Positions 55,959-64,000 of a DNA stretch of 64,000 nt are shown piece by piece. Within the stretch, counting starts at the first letter, position 1. Each line of letters begins with the position of its first letter. The position numbers and the translations under genes were made by a program. The DNA is taken from positions 1,050,533 to 1,114,532 of the forward strand of contig NZ_AP017459.1 of the NCBI RefSeq assembly GCF_002355835.1, written 5' to 3'. Below the pieces are notes generated by a model. The model was not told where the DNA came from. It did not search any database and worked only from the letters and a program-made list of their open reading frames with translations. Origin of the DNA: Candidatus Endomicrobiellum trichonymphae. GTDB taxonomy: Bacteria > Elusimicrobiota > Endomicrobiia > Endomicrobiales > Endomicrobiaceae.

Positions 55959-56264
55959 TTACAAATACGCTATCACCCTTTTCTGATGCGACTTCAGGTG
56001 TTTTAAAAGTGTGTGGGTGACCCTTACGGATGACTCGACAGAGTTAATCATAGCTATCATACAGTCAAAGTATGGTTGATGCTTCTTAATCGAGATTTGA
56101 ATCGCAGTTTCAAGCTCGCCTAAGATATTGTCTACATTTTGCAGAATCTTTATTATTTCTTCCCATAAGCCAAAATCAGGGTACAGTCCTTGTTCTTTCA
56201 TTTTGTTTACAATTTTAGAGAATTCATAGCCAAACACACCTGCAAACGCTTCTTCGTTAGTCAT
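55959..56264 (-). CDS. Hypothetical protein
   Basis: 101 residues, start ATG 56264 with an excellent AGGAGG upstream; the start overlaps the stop of the preceding frame (ATGA). It appears mostly helical with a central WEEIIKILQNVDNILGELET. No family recognised. The surroundings of small linked genes suggest a mobile element or phage remnant. Confidence 0.6.
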   Translation of the reverse strand: MTNEEAFAGVFGYEFSKIVNKMKEQGLYPDFGLWEEIIKILQNVDNILGELETAIQISIKKHQPYFDCMIAMINSVESSVRVTHTLLKHLKSHQKRVIAYL

Positions 56265-56543
56265 CGTTTCCTCCTGCTATTTAGTTTCCAAATATCAAAC
56301 ATCTTTACCATTTTCTCTGCATCCTTTGCCAGAGTATCAAATTATATCTTTTGTAAATAGTCTTGAGGGTTGAACTTTTCTATTCCGTGAGTGATTGTTG
56401 TGTTTGTCATATTTTTACCAGTCTTAACCTGCATTGCACTAGCCGCAGCCCGTATTGCACATCCGATCCCCATAAGTGTTTCCTTTTTACAGTTGCAACT
56501 AGTCAGAGTTGATACAATCAATAGCTGCAATTAACTTTTTCAT
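56261..56543 (-). pseudogene. Small lipoprotein gene with a frameshift and a nonsense codon
   Basis: ATG 56543 begins KKLIAAI, then a shift of one base is needed to reach LLIVSTLTSCNCKKE, a lipoprotein signal with the lipobox LTSC. The frame runs to TAA at 56342-56344 and continues in the same frame (FDTLAKDAEKMVKMFDIWKL) to TGA at 56261-56263, which overlaps the next ATG. The middle has IGCAIRAAASAMQVKTGKN. Unknown function; member of the local set of small exported proteins. Confidence 0.6.
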
Positions 56544-56628
56544 TTCACTGGCTTCAATTTATTCGATATTTATTTTAAATTTCTGAAAATCCTCTCGGCT
56601 TTAGCCTTTCTATATAGTCTCTTAGCTT

Positions 56629-57012
56629 TTAAATATAATAATTACTCCTTAATTTATTTATCCGCAAAAACAAAAACCAAATGCCGAAACCAACAATGAA
56701 CACCCTGTATAGACCAGCCCATTTGCCCAAATATCCTTTATTTTCGTCATTACTGTCAACAAAATAACAAATCGAACGAAATAAAAAATATCCTTTATTT
56801 TCGTCATTACTGTCAACAAAATAACAAATCGAACGAAATAAAAAAGGAATTAAATACACAGCAAAACTCACTAAACCAACTGTACAGGTATAAATGCCCG
56901 CTTCTTTAGCATTCGTCGCAGAAGTATCAGTTGTACTTGTAGTTGTTGTTTCCCACGCACCGCTATTTACAGCGATAAGTAAACAACAAAAAACAATTAA
57001 TAACTTTTTTAT
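56629..57012 (-). CDS. Small exported membrane protein with ATA at the start position and a 57-bp tandem duplication
   Basis: About 127 residues if begun at the ATA codon 57010-57012: signal peptide KKLLIVFCCLLIAVNSGAW, a Thr/Ser-rich segment (ETTTTSTTDTSATN), a membrane helix (LVSFAVYLIPF), two identical 19-residue copies of RSICYFVDSNDENKGY with flanks, and a last membrane helix (VFIVGFGIWFLFL). The bases around the start match those of the small exported gene at 28267, where ATG stands instead of ATA, so the start codon appears mutated. The first ordinary start downstream (GTG 56871) would lose the signal peptide. Confidence 0.55.
   Translation of the reverse strand: MKKLLIVFCCLLIAVNSGAWETTTTSTTDTSATNAKEAGIYTCTVGLVSFAVYLIPFLFRSICYFVDSNDENKGYFLFRSICYFVDSNDENKGYLGKWAGLYRVFIVGFGIWFLFLRINKLRSNYYI
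56731..56844. repeat. Perfect 57-bp tandem duplication
   Basis: 56731-56787 is repeated without any difference at 56788-56844. The unit is 19 codons, so the frame of the surrounding gene is kept. Identity implies a recent event. Confidence 0.95.
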
Positions 57013-57090
57013 TTTACTCTCCAGATTTCAACAAAAATACCACACCTCAAGGATTGAGGAAAACCTCTCTTCACCCGGCTATGAAACGAC

Positions 57091-57216
57091 ACAAACATAA
57101 GTGCAAGACAAGAGCTTCTGCACAGCAAAAAAGCATCCTTCCCGGTATGTTGAGAGGACAAAATCCTCGAAACATCTGAATCGGCACGTGTATTCGGCTA
57201 CGCACTGGATTTTTAA
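57091..57216. repeat. Dispersed repeat, copy B, with 29-base hairpin
   Basis: Hairpin at 57147-57175: ATGTTGAGAGGA, loop CAAAA, TCCTCGAAACAT, ten pairs with a GA/GA internal loop. It shares the flanking order with copies A (15060) and C (15228) near 15 kb. Most complete copy in the window. Confidence 0.65.
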
Positions 57217-57286
57217 AACACCCCATTTTGCATTCGTACGATATTACGTCTAGCTTATTCAATCGATATTTTATATAATACTTTAC

Positions 57287-57799
57287 ATGAAATTATGTAA
57301 GCTAACCCAAAGGAGCAAAGAACAAATCTATAAAACTTTTACATATAAGCAAAACAAACTTCAGGTGAACAAATTTGCCTCTGTTCCATTTAACAACCGT
57401 ATTGTTTTTGTTCCGCATTGCATGAGAAATACTGCGGTTTGCGCCGCTATTGAAAAAGACAGCTGTTATATTTGCGCAGAATGCGACGGCTGCAAGATAA
57501 GCGACATAACTAAACTTATAAGAAAATTAAATTATCGGGACTTGTATATAGTAAAAGGCGGCAGAGTGATTGGAAAGATTATAAGAAAGCAAAAACCGGA
57601 AGCTATAGTCGGCATTGCCTGTTTTTTCGAAGGAAATCAAGCATTTAAAATACTAAAAGATGAAAATGTGGCAGTTCAGTTTGTGCCGCTTACAAAAGAC
57701 GGATGTGCCGCTACGGACACAGACCTAGCAGAAGTTGAAAAAGTGTTGAATATATTGTCCGTTCCAAGACAAATCCGGAACGATAAATTTTTGTTTTAA
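57287..57799 (+). CDS. DUF116 family protein
   Basis: 170 residues with the Cys pattern of DUF116: VPHCMRN, then CYICAECDGCKI (residues ~65-76), VKGGRVIGKII, IVGIACFFEGN and the end motif VPLTKDGCAATDTDLAEVEKVL. The many conserved cysteines suggest a metal or iron-sulfur site; function of the family is not established. The usual N-terminal membrane segments of longer members are missing here, so this is a short form. Confidence 0.85.
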   Translation: MKLCKLTQRSKEQIYKTFTYKQNKLQVNKFASVPFNNRIVFVPHCMRNTAVCAAIEKDSCYICAECDGCKISDITKLIRKLNYRDLYIVKGGRVIGKIIRKQKPEAIVGIACFFEGNQAFKILKDENVAVQFVPLTKDGCAATDTDLAEVEKVLNILSVPRQIRNDKFLF

Positions 57800-57929
57800 T
57801 ATCTTCAGCGTTTTTTAATTTGACAGCAGAATCCGCAAGAAACACCGGATTGAGTTCTTTCAGTATGCGGTTCTGTTTTTAAGAGACAATCAAAAAAGGA
57901 GATTTGCTCCGGAAGAATACAGAAAAATA

Positions 57930-59561
57930 ATGACAACATTAAAATTTAATGAATTAAATCTATCGAGCGAAATACTTAAAGCAGTTGAAGATCTGGGCTT
58001 TGAAGAGGCTACTCCTATCCAGAGTCTGTCAATCCCCAAAATGATGACCGGCATAGACATTATAGGGCAGTCTCAAACGGGCACGGGGAAAACAGCAGCT
58101 TTCGGCATTCCTGTTTTAGAAAAAACCAATGCAAAAAATAAAGTCGTTCAGTCAGTAATTTTATGCCCTACCAGAGAACTTGCAATACAAGTTGCGGAAG
58201 AATTAAAGCTCTTCTCAAAATACAAAAAAGGCATTAACATAGTGCCGGTTTACGGCGGGCAGCCTATTCAGCGGCAGATGATAGCTCTTTCAAAAGGAGC
58301 ACAGATTGTAATAGGAACGCCCGGCAGAGTCATAGATCATCTGGAACGCAGAACATTAAAACTCGACACTGCTTCAATCGTAATTTTAGACGAAGCCGAC
58401 GAAATGCTCGACATGGGTTTCAGAGACGATATAGAATTAATCCTTAAAAGCATTCCTGAAGGAAGGCAAACTGTATTTTTTTCAGCTACGATGCCTAAAG
58501 AATTTCTATCCCTTACTAAAAAATACCAGCACAGTCCCGAAACCATAAAAGTCGTAAGCGAAAAATTAACGGTTCCTTCTATTGAACAGTATTATTTTGA
58601 CATAAAAGAACACCAAAAACTTGAGGCTCTCACAAGATGCCTCGATATGTATGATCCCAAACTTTCGCTTGTTTTCTGCAATACCAAGAAAAGAGTGGAC
58701 GAAGTTACCTCTTCACTTCAGGCAAGAGGCTATTATGCCGACGCAATTCACGGAGATATGAATCAGTCCCAAAGAAACAGAGTAATGTCAAAATTCAGAA
58801 ACGGTTCCATAGAGCTTCTCATAGCTACCGATGTCGCGGCAAGAGGCATAGACGTTGATGGCATAGATATGGTTTTTAATTTTGATGTTCCCAAAGACGA
58901 TGAAGACTATGTACATAGAATCGGAAGAACCGGCAGAGCCGGAAAAGCCGGCAAAGCGTGCAGCTTTGTTTCAGGAAAAGATATTTATAAATTAAGAGAT
59001 ATACAAAGATATACGAAAGCAAATATCAAAAGAATGCAAGTTCCGTCGCTTGCCGATGTTGAAAATACAAAAGAAATGATAATGCTTGATAAAGTAAAAG
59101 AAGTTTTAAAAGAAAAAGACCTTGAAAAATACGCCGGAATGGCAGAATCCCTAATTTCAGACGAAATTACTTCGTTAGACGTTGCAGCAGCTCTCTTAAA
59201 AATTATGCTTGCTTCAGAAAAAAGAGAGCAGGAACAAAAAGCCGATATTTCGGAAAACATAAACAAATACAGCATGACAAGATTGTTTATCAACATAGGT
59301 AAAAAAAATGGCGTAAGAGCCGGAGACTTTGTAGGCGCTATTACGGGTGAAACAGGAATAAACGGCAGTCTGATAGGGGACATTAAAATTTTAGACGCAT
59401 TTTCATTTGTTGAAGTTCCGCAGGAATATGCTGTCAATATAATTAACGCTTTGCATTCAAGCAATATTAAAGGAAAAAAAGTTTCCGTTGAACCTGCTAA
59501 AGGCAATGAAAGCACTATCGGCAAAAGTCATCCAAATTTTAAAAATTCTTCAAAAAAATAA
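57930..59561 (+). CDS. deaD: DEAD-box RNA helicase (DeaD/CsdA type)
   Basis: 543 residues. LGFEEATPIQSLSIP (Q motif), GQSQTGTGKTAAFG (I), PTRELAIQ (Ia), VILDEADEMLDMGF (II), FFSATMP (III), DVAARGIDVDGID (V) and YVHRIGRTGRAGKAG (VI). The C-terminal ~75 residues (SMTRLFINIGKKNGVRAGDF) form a DbpA-type RNA-binding domain, as in CsdA. Likely helps ribosome assembly and mRNA turnover. GGAGATTTG upstream is a weak ribosome site. Confidence 0.96.
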   Translation: MTTLKFNELNLSSEILKAVEDLGFEEATPIQSLSIPKMMTGIDIIGQSQTGTGKTAAFGIPVLEKTNAKNKVVQSVILCPTRELAIQVAEELKLFSKYKKGINIVPVYGGQPIQRQMIALSKGAQIVIGTPGRVIDHLERRTLKLDTASIVILDEADEMLDMGFRDDIELILKSIPEGRQTVFFSATMPKEFLSLTKKYQHSPETIKVVSEKLTVPSIEQYYFDIKEHQKLEALTRCLDMYDPKLSLVFCNTKKRVDEVTSSLQARGYYADAIHGDMNQSQRNRVMSKFRNGSIELLIATDVAARGIDVDGIDMVFNFDVPKDDEDYVHRIGRTGRAGKAGKACSFVSGKDIYKLRDIQRYTKANIKRMQVPSLADVENTKEMIMLDKVKEVLKEKDLEKYAGMAESLISDEITSLDVAAALLKIMLASEKREQEQKADISENINKYSMTRLFINIGKKNGVRAGDFVGAITGETGINGSLIGDIKILDAFSFVEVPQEYAVNIINALHSSNIKGKKVSVEPAKGNESTIGKSHPNFKNSSKK

Positions 59562-59599
59562 AAGGTAAAACAATTTATAAAAGCGAGGTGCAGTATAGT

Positions 59600-59821
59600 A
59601 TGCCGTTATTTGAATTTATATGTAAAAAATGCAATGAAAAATTCGAGATGCTCGTTTTCGACAGCGAAAATACGGAATGCCCTAAATGCAAAAGCAGTGA
59701 AGTCATAAAGCAGTTTTCAAGTTTCGCATCGACGACATCCTTGACAAGTCGTAGTTTCGCAGATTCCTGTCCGTCTGCCCCCGACCGCAAACACAAATGT
59801 CCAGGCGGTTGTTGTCATTGA
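59600..59821 (+). CDS. FmdB-family zinc ribbon protein
   Basis: 73 residues. PLFEFICKKCNEKFEML and ECPKCKSSEVIKQFSSFAS show the two Cys pairs of the FmdB/CxxC_CxxC regulatory protein domain; the C-terminus ends in a Cys/His cluster (CPGGCCH). ATG 59600 agrees with the family start; GAGGTG lies 11 bases before it. Role unclear in the family (putative regulator). Confidence 0.88.
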   Translation: MPLFEFICKKCNEKFEMLVFDSENTECPKCKSSEVIKQFSSFASTTSLTSRSFADSCPSAPDRKHKCPGGCCH

Positions 59822-60009
59822 GAAAAATTTCATGCAAAAGCCGAAATTTTAAAACATTAGTGATTTTTTCTTTAGGTCTGACAACTGGAATCTGTATAAG
59901 ATTTTCATTCACAACTCTTCTGGCTATGCTGTTTGCTTCGTTTTCGATATTTATCTACAAAATGCAGGACGTCGAAGAATTAAAGAAAAATCAGGACAAA
60001 TATTCTTGA
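59797..60009 (+). CDS. Small membrane protein
   Basis: 70 residues at most, overlapping the FmdB end. One or two hydrophobic segments (TLVIFSLGLTTGICI and TTLLAMLFASFSIFIY) and a charged tail. Start uncertain: ATG 59797, or the TTG codons a few residues later. The TGA end overlaps the next start (TTGA), which supports both genes being real. Confidence 0.5.
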   Translation: MSRRLLSLRKISCKSRNFKTLVIFSLGLTTGICIRFSFTTLLAMLFASFSIFIYKMQDVEELKKNQDKYS

Positions 60010-60209
60010 TTATCTCCTCGCTTCTATATCTGATGGCTGTGCTACTTTCGATTTATTTCACAGCAGCTCTCATTTCGTTTGTCAGTTATGAATTCTCCCC
60101 AAAAAGGAATTTTAAAATTATAATTTTGAGGCTGCTTCCTTTTATTATTATCACGCTGCTTTCGCTCATTATGTACAACCAAATAAAAAAGCACAAATTC
60201 TTATTTTGA
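60006..60209 (+). CDS. Small membrane protein
   Basis: 67 residues, TTG start overlapping the previous stop. Two hydrophobic helices (SSLLYLMAVLLSIYFTAALI and IIILRLLPFIIITLLSLIMY) and a lysine-rich end. No family recognised. Confidence 0.5.
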   Translation: MIISSLLYLMAVLLSIYFTAALISFVSYEFSPKRNFKIIILRLLPFIIITLLSLIMYNQIKKHKFLF

Positions 60210-60479
60210 CTAACTATAAAACAAGCACAGTTGTATATGCTTGCGACAAGCAGAAGACAGGTGAGAACAAGAACGCCGGGGTTACCAACGCAAAAACTCA
60301 TTTTCCAAAAATTGCTGAAGATGCGCAATAGGGTAAAGATTATCTTTCTCTCTGGTAATTTCTGCAGATGTAAACAAATAAACAAAGTTATGCGCGGATC
60401 TGTTTAAACGTTAAAATAATTCAAAAACCGACCGGTGGCGCTAAGACGGGCTGAAACCCTTACAGTTAAATATGCCATT

Positions 60480-61850
60480 ATGAATTACTTAAAAGAAGAT
60501 ACTATTGCCGCCTTATCAACTGCCGCCGGAAAATCTGCAATAGCAGTTATTCGTCTGTCTGGTGAAAACTCATTTCAGATTATAGGCAAAATATTTAAAA
60601 CTCATTCTAAACCGGAACAACAAGTTAAGCACGGATACATTACAGACGGAATAGAAAAAAAAGACGAAGTGCTGTGCACTTTTTTTAAAGCGCCTCATAC
60701 ATATACTGGCGAAAACTTAGTAGAAATCGCAGCGCACGGAAACCCCGTAATAATAAACGAAATTCTAAATCTCTTATATAAAAACGGCGCAAGACCCGCA
60801 GGACCCGGTGAGTTTACCTACAGGGCATTTTTGAACGACAAAATGAATCTTGCGGAAGCGGAAGCCGTATGCGCTCTAATAACAAGCAAAACAGAAATGT
60901 CCGCAAAAGCTGCTTTAAACAGCCTTTCGGGAGAATTCTCTTCAAAAATAAAAAATATTAGAGATGCCGTTACAAATCTTATTGCTTCTATGGAAGCAAA
61001 TCTAGACCATCCCGACGAAGATAATATGTTTTTATCGCGCAGTGAAAAACTCTCAAGGTTTGATTCTTGCATAAAAGACGTACAAAATCTTTTAAATTCT
61101 TATAAAACAGGGAAAATTTTACAATATGGAATAAAAGTCGTAATTATAGGTAAACCCAATGCCGGCAAATCGTCGCTGCTCAATGCAATTTTAGGCAAAA
61201 ACAGAGCGATTGTCACAGATATTGCAGGAACTACAACAGATACCGTTGAAGAAACAATAGACTGCTGCGGCATTCCACTTATAATCACGGATACCGCAGG
61301 CATCAGGGAGCACTCTGAAAACTTAATAGAGATCTTAGGGCAGGCAAAAACCAGAGAGGCTGTCTGTAAAGCCGACATATTAATATGGTTATTTGATTCC
61401 TCTTCGGAACCGGACTGCAATGATGCCAAAATAGCAGATTTTTTAAAAAAGTCCGATTTGAACATACCCATTATATGCGTATTAAACAAAAGTGATTTAC
61501 CGCCGCTATTCTCATCCTCCCTTCTAAACAGAGAGAATAAGGTGAAGGTGAAAATCTCCGCTAAAACAGGAGCGGGAATTGCTGACCTGTTAGACGAAAT
61601 TGTAAAAATCGCTGGTGTTTCAGAGTCTAAAAATGATTATTTAATGATAAATACACGTCATTTTATTCTGCTGCAAAACACTTTAGAATCTCTAATAAGA
61701 ACGAAACAGTCGCTATCTGCAAAAGATGCAGATGAAATTGCCTGTTTTGAAGCTCTAAGCGCCCAAATATCATTAAACGAAATTTTAGGAATAAATGTGA
61801 AACAGGACATTTTAGACACGATTTTTTCCACTTTTTGTATAGGCAAGTAA
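60480..61850 (+). CDS. mnmE: tRNA modification GTPase MnmE
   Basis: 456 residues. DTIAALSTAAGKSAIAVIRLSG starts the folate-binding domain, GPGEFTYRAFLNDKMNLAEAEAV follows, the GTPase has GKPNAGKSSLLNAI (G1), DIAGTTTDTVEE (G2), DTAGIRE (G3) and NKSD (G4), and the end is FCIGK with the conserved Cys. With MnmG it modifies wobble U34 in tRNAs. ATG 60480 fits the family N-terminus; the frame extends 15 codons further up. A short stretch LFSSSLLNRENKVKVK after NKSDLPP may be an extra loop. Confidence 0.96.
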   Translation: MNYLKEDTIAALSTAAGKSAIAVIRLSGENSFQIIGKIFKTHSKPEQQVKHGYITDGIEKKDEVLCTFFKAPHTYTGENLVEIAAHGNPVIINEILNLLYKNGARPAGPGEFTYRAFLNDKMNLAEAEAVCALITSKTEMSAKAALNSLSGEFSSKIKNIRDAVTNLIASMEANLDHPDEDNMFLSRSEKLSRFDSCIKDVQNLLNSYKTGKILQYGIKVVIIGKPNAGKSSLLNAILGKNRAIVTDIAGTTTDTVEETIDCCGIPLIITDTAGIREHSENLIEILGQAKTREAVCKADILIWLFDSSSEPDCNDAKIADFLKKSDLNIPIICVLNKSDLPPLFSSSLLNRENKVKVKISAKTGAGIADLLDEIVKIAGVSESKNDYLMINTRHFILLQNTLESLIRTKQSLSAKDADEIACFEALSAQISLNEILGINVKQDILDTIFSTFCIGK

Positions 61851-61963
61851 CCGGTTTTTCCTTTCAGAAAGAATTTAACGGCATATTTAGAATCATTTTC
61901 ATTCTAGATAAAACATGCTATAATGCTTGACAAAGCTATTTACTTTAAACGTAGGAAATATAA

Positions 61964-63016
61964 ATGACCATAATTCTTCAGATACTTAGTATTACAGTTG
62001 GATTTGGATTTTTAATTTTTATACATGAGCTGGGACATTTTCTTGCTGCAAAAATGTGTAAAGTTAGAATATTAACTTTCGCTTTCGGTTTCGGTCCGGA
62101 TTTAATAAAATACACTTATAACGGCACAAAATACTGCATAAAGATTATTCCTTTCGGCGGATTTGTTAGAATGGCAGGTGACAATCCTAAAGAAGCCACA
62201 GGCAGCGATGGAGAATACTTATCTCTTAAATGGTATGAAAAAATATGGATATCATTTGCAGGTCCTTTTTCAAATTATATCTTGGCTGTTTTTCTTTTTA
62301 CTCTTGTTTTTAATATATGGGGTGCGGTAAAGATACCTACAGATCTTTCCGTAGGCGCTGTAGTCAAAAATTATCCTGCCGAAACCGCAGGAATTATACC
62401 CGGAGATAAAATAAAATCAGTAGATTCAGTTGAAATAAATACATGGAATGATCTGAGTGCCAATTTAAAAGACAAAGCGAATAAACAAACTTCTTTTTTA
62501 ATAGAGAGAGGAGACAGTTCTTTTGAATTAAGCATGATTGTTGCAAAAAACCCTGTAACAGGAATAGGAACAATAGGTATAACTCCGGTAAAAATAAAAG
62601 TGGGATTTTTGAAATCTATACATCTCGGAGTTAAAACCTTAATAGTTAACACGATTGTGCCTGTTGTATATCTTGCGGATAAAGTTATGTCACTGGAAAA
62701 ACCAGAAATTTCAGGACCTATCGGTATTATGCAGATTATGGCAAACGCTGCAAAAATAGGAATGCAGGATTATTTAAGATTAATTGCAGTTATATCAGTT
62801 GCTTTGGGACTATTCAATCTTTTCCCTATTCCTATGGTTGACGGTGGGATGATATTATTATTTCTTGTCGAAAGAATTATAAGAAAACAGATAAGTACAA
62901 AAGTTGTTCAAGTTTATAATACAACAGGATTGATTCTCATGATAAGCATTTTACTTTTTGCGACATACAGCGATTTGCTGAGATTAGGTATAGGCAGATT
63001 GTTCGCAAGTAGTTAA
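61964..63016 (+). CDS. rseP: RIP metalloprotease (RseP/site-2 protease)
   Basis: 350 residues in the inner membrane. HELGH (21-25) in the first helix and the second zinc site NLFPIPMVDGG near residue 285 are intact; a PDZ domain occupies about 115-195 (AETAGIIPGDKIKSVDSVEI). Cleaves anti-sigma factors or signal-peptide remnants within the membrane. Total of about four helices. 113 bases after mnmE. Confidence 0.95.
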   Translation: MTIILQILSITVGFGFLIFIHELGHFLAAKMCKVRILTFAFGFGPDLIKYTYNGTKYCIKIIPFGGFVRMAGDNPKEATGSDGEYLSLKWYEKIWISFAGPFSNYILAVFLFTLVFNIWGAVKIPTDLSVGAVVKNYPAETAGIIPGDKIKSVDSVEINTWNDLSANLKDKANKQTSFLIERGDSSFELSMIVAKNPVTGIGTIGITPVKIKVGFLKSIHLGVKTLIVNTIVPVVYLADKVMSLEKPEISGPIGIMQIMANAAKIGMQDYLRLIAVISVALGLFNLFPIPMVDGGMILLFLVERIIRKQISTKVVQVYNTTGLILMISILLFATYSDLLRLGIGRLFASS

Positions 63017-63155
63017 GCTCGAAATTGATCTAAACCTATCTTGGAATATAATTTCCAGTATTTGGGACGGAGATCCTCAGAAAAACAATTTTTCAAATTC
63101 TCTGATCTGAAAACCCTTTCTTGATTTCAAGCATAATGTATGCAGGAAAAAAAGT

Positions 63156-63935
63156 ATGCGTCAAAAAGACGGGAAAAACTTTTTAACAGACAATAACATC
63201 GCAAATAACATCATTAAAGCCGCAAATTTAGAGAAATACGATGAAGTCCTTGAGATCGGACCAGGTAAAGGTATTTTAACAAAGATTATACAGCTGCAGG
63301 TTAAATATTTAACCGCAGTTGAAAAAGATAAGATACTATCTCAGCAATTAAATCACTATTTTTCTTTTCACGGTGCCCGGAATATAAAAATCATAAATGC
63401 GGATTTTCTAAAATATAATATCCCAAACACCGAACTTAAGATTATTTCCAATCTTCCGTACAATGTTGGTACAGCAATAATTCAAAAAATCCTGCCTCTA
63501 AAACACTGGACTACCGCAGTTTTTATGCTGCAAAAAGAAGTCACACAGCGGCTTGTTGCTCAGCCGGGCAGCAAAGCCTACGGTTATATTTCAATATTTA
63601 CTTCATATTATACTGATTGCAAAATATTATTTGATGTCTCATCTAGATGTTTCAGCCCGCCACCAAAAATTATTTCTTCCGTTATAAAGCTTACAAATAA
63701 AGCATCAGAGCCGACTGATCCCGTTTTTTTTGATTTTGTAAAACATGCTTTCAAAACGCGAAGGAAGACAATTCTAAACTGTTTAAGTTCATTTAAAAAT
63801 TTAGAAAAGAGCAAAGCCGCTCATATTCTCAACGCCTGCGCTTTAGATCCATTTTTAAGACCTGACAAGCTTTCAATTCCAGATTTCTTACGTTTGATAG
63901 ACGAAACGAGAAAACATATAATTTATAGTGTATAA
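63156..63935 (+). CDS. rsmA: 16S rRNA dimethyladenosine transferase (RsmA/KsgA)
   Basis: 259 residues. GKNFLTDNNIANNII, LEIGPGKGILTKII (SAM motif I), NADFLKYNI and SNLPYNVGTAII (NLPY catalytic motif) are complete; the C-terminal part has FSPPPKIISSVIKL and the helical tail. Dimethylates two adenines in the 3' hairpin of 16S rRNA. The N-terminus reads MRQKDGKNFL where most have a KKxLGQNFL. Confidence 0.96.
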   Translation: MRQKDGKNFLTDNNIANNIIKAANLEKYDEVLEIGPGKGILTKIIQLQVKYLTAVEKDKILSQQLNHYFSFHGARNIKIINADFLKYNIPNTELKIISNLPYNVGTAIIQKILPLKHWTTAVFMLQKEVTQRLVAQPGSKAYGYISIFTSYYTDCKILFDVSSRCFSPPPKIISSVIKLTNKASEPTDPVFFDFVKHAFKTRRKTILNCLSSFKNLEKSKAAHILNACALDPFLRPDKLSIPDFLRLIDETRKHIIYSV

Positions 63936-64000
63936 AGGTCGCTTAATTATTTTATATTGTTGATTAAATTCTTTACAGTTATAAATAACTTGTGGATTAC

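Noticed and set aside
1..64000. CRISPR arrays, rRNA genes, insertion sequences with transposases, or a replication origin.
   Set aside because: No spaced direct repeats, rRNA sequence, transposase motif or DnaA-box cluster was recognised.

Overview
The window reads as a chromosomal segment of a reduced, AT-rich bacterial genome. Dense housekeeping and biosynthetic operons alternate with long decayed intergenic stretches and many broken genes. Gene content (DUF4416 protein, ThiD2-ThiC, class III glutamine synthetase, very complete purine and pyrimidine sets) together with heavy pseudogenization fits an intracellular symbiont of the Endomicrobium type (Elusimicrobiota, termite-gut protist symbionts). 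This taxonomic guess is inference from content, not from a search.

Layout. 1-2.7 kb: heptose nucleotidyltransferase, thiD2, a frameshifted Schlafen/AlbA_2 remnant and thiC. 2.7-8.6 kb: a secreted protein, a decayed stretch, a DUF4416 protein, a metallophosphoesterase, a spore-photoproduct-lyase-like radical SAM protein and a nucleoside phosphorylase-like protein. 8.9-17.2 kb: uvrD/pcrA, nitroreductase, argS, bioB and a sodium-dependent (SNF-family) transporter. 17.3-22.0 kb: a class III glutamine synthetase pseudogene, then a wrecked cytosine methyltransferase/restriction enzyme/vsr island. 22.3-27.0 kb: cimA, a mini-prepilin, lysC, thrB and an Nfu-type protein. 27.6-29.7 kb: a Fic pseudogene interrupted by a small secreted-protein gene, and two tRNAs. 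29.9-31.1 kb: an amino-acid permease.

31.3-54.9 kb is a nucleotide-synthesis supercluster, all on the minus strand. In transcription order it carries purC, purS-like, purL, purQ, (dead LTA-synthase-like sulfatase), purD, purE, pyrR, pyrB, pyrC, pyrK, (restriction-modification pair), pyrD, pyrF, lysE-pyrE, (dead methyltransferase), purM, purN, purB. Together with genes outside the window these would make IMP, AMP precursors and UMP. 55.2-57.0 kb is a cluster of small, partly broken genes, including exported small proteins. 57.3-64 kb (plus strand) carries a DUF116 protein, a DEAD-box helicase, an FmdB zinc ribbon protein, two small membrane proteins, mnmE, rseP and rsmA.

The most interesting signals are these. 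(1) A restriction-modification pair sits inside the pyr operon. Its methyltransferase and endonuclease are each interrupted exactly at a homopolymer (A8 and C11), as in phase-variable loci, and the restored endonuclease frame would overlap the pyrD start codon. (2) A second methyltransferase remnant carries a 14-base G tract. (3) A fic gene is split by a cassette-like insert bearing a small exported protein, one of several with a conserved leader. (4) A nested palindromic element forms the linker of a tandem PurS-like protein, and related-looking degraded palindromes lie elsewhere in the window.
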